Positions 5,544 to 6,317 of a DNA stretch of 6,317 nucleotides are shown piece by piece. Origin of the DNA: Candidatus Nesterenkonia stercoripullorum (GTDB taxonomy: Bacteria > Actinomycetota > Actinomycetes > Actinomycetales > Micrococcaceae); contig DXGD01000087.1 in NCBI GenBank assembly GCA_019114115.1, positions 1-6,317 of the forward strand, in the 5' to 3' direction. Every line of letters starts with the position of its first letter. Position 1 is the first letter of the stretch. The notes under the pieces were generated by a model. It was not told the origin of the DNA and made no database searches. It worked only from the letters and a program-made list of their open reading frames with translations. The translations under genes and the position numbers were made by a program.

Positions 5544-6317
5544 ACATCATAGACGCCGTCGATACGGCGTACGGAGTTCAGCACATGGTTCAGGTACTTC
5601 GGATCCCCCATCTCAAAGGAGAAACGCGAAATCGCCACCCGTTCACGTGAGGTCTGGACACTGGCCGAGAGGATATTCACATGGGACTCAGAGAGCACGT
5701 GCGTGACATCGGAGAGCAAGGATTTCCTGTCCAGCGCCTCCACCTGGATCTCGACGAGGAAGACCGAAGATTTTGTCGGGGCCCACTCCACCTCGATCAG
5801 ACGGCCAGGCTGGTCGCGCAGCTGCTGAACATTGCGGCAGTCTGCCCGGTGCACCGAGATGCCCTGGCCCCGGGTCACGAAGCCCTCGATCTCATCAGGA
5901 GGCACTGGGGTGCAGCAGCGAGCCAGCTTCGCCAGCACGTTTCCCGCCCCCGGGACCACCACTCCTGCATCGCCATACTGGCTGGGGGCCGAAGGAGCCG
6001 ATGTGATCGGCGTGGTATCGAGTTCCTCCGACTCTTCCTCTTCCGTGTCGAACAGTGCGCCCAGGTGCTCGATGACGTTCTGGGTGGAGACATGGTCCTC
6101 CCCGACGCCCGCGTAGAGCCCGGAGAGGTCGGTGTAGTGCAGCCGGTCTGCCACTTCGGTCAGCACATCTGGGTTCATCACCTTCTGCAGGGGAAGGTTG
6201 GACCTCCGGATGGCCTTGGTCAGGGCTTCCTTGCCACGCTCGATCGATTCCTCACGGCGTTCCTTGGAGAACCACTGCCGGATCTTGTTCCGTGCCCGCG
6301 CGCTCTTCACGAACTGG
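5507..6317 (-). CDS. rel: Bifunctional (p)ppGpp synthetase/hydrolase Rel, C-terminal regulatory half (5' end outside window)
   Basis: About 270 C-terminal residues are visible; the frame runs off the right edge, so the hydrolase, synthetase and probably most of the TGS domain (about 500 residues in the family) are outside. Numbering from the GTG codon at 6310, which is internal, the region starts with [20 protein letters not shown], the conserved segment after TGS. A helical domain follows to about residue 87. A low-complexity acidic linker (about 88-116, rich in E, S, T and P) leads to the zinc-finger-like domain with CC132-133, H154 and C158 ([15 protein letters not shown], then GISVHRADC). 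An ACT/RRM domain occupies about 184-262. These domains let Rel bind stalled ribosomes with uncharged A-site tRNA and switch on stringent-response alarmone synthesis. All zinc-finger ligands are present. The TGA complement is at 5507-5509, and the last codons overlap the opposing AbiEi-like gene by 37 bp. Confidence 0.95.
   Translation of the reverse strand, partial: QFVKSARARNKIRQWFSKERREESIERGKEALTKAIRRSNLPLQKVMNPDVLTEVADRLHYTDLSGLYAGVGEDHVSTQNVIEHLGALFDTEEEESEELDTTPITSAPSAPSQYGDAGVVVPGAGNVLAKLARCCTPVPPDEIEGFVTRGQGISVHRADCRNVQQLRDQPGRLIEVEWAPTKSSVFLVEIQVEALDRKSLLSDVTHVLSESHVNILSASVQTSRERVAISRFSFEMGDPKYLNHVLNSVRRIDGVYDVYRTVGKRREVH

Overview
The window looks like a core chromosomal segment of a high-GC actinobacterium, most likely Micrococcales. 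Third codon positions are strongly GC-biased in the conserved genes, S4 is the cysteine-free form typical of actinobacteria, and the closest remembered relatives of the DUF4191, RuvX and Rel proteins are actinobacterial. No insertion sequence, CRISPR array, tRNA, rRNA or phage gene was seen.

Layout, left to right. The end of a DUF4191 membrane-protein gene (1-324) runs off the left edge. Next is a gene-free stretch of about 340 bp with a plausible extended -10 promoter and a roughly 290-nt rpsD leader rich in inverted repeats. rpsD (ribosomal protein S4) follows, then a 125-bp gap with two hairpins, then alaS (alanyl-tRNA synthetase). ruvX (YqgF family) starts on a GTG that overlaps the alaS stop by 8 bp. 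A short gap leads to an orphan AbiEi-antitoxin-like gene whose 5' end contains a perfect 16-bp palindrome. That gene converges on the 3' end of rel, the (p)ppGpp synthetase/hydrolase on the minus strand, and overlaps it by 37 bp. A strong hairpin inside the AbiEi-like gene lies where a rel terminator would be expected.

The plus-strand genes serve translation (S4, AlaRS) and rRNA processing (RuvX), while rel senses uncharged tRNA on the ribosome. rpsD, alaS and ruvX are neighbours in many actinobacteria, but here the order is compressed and rearranged. No small membrane-protein genes lie between rpsD and alaS, ruvX is not followed by mltG/aroE, and rel faces the cluster from the right.

The items most worth a second look are the structured rpsD leader (a candidate actinobacterial S4 autoregulatory element), the palindrome at the AbiEi-like gene, and the overlapping convergent 3' ends with an embedded terminator-like hairpin. 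I saw no clear evidence of a wholly new multi-gene system.
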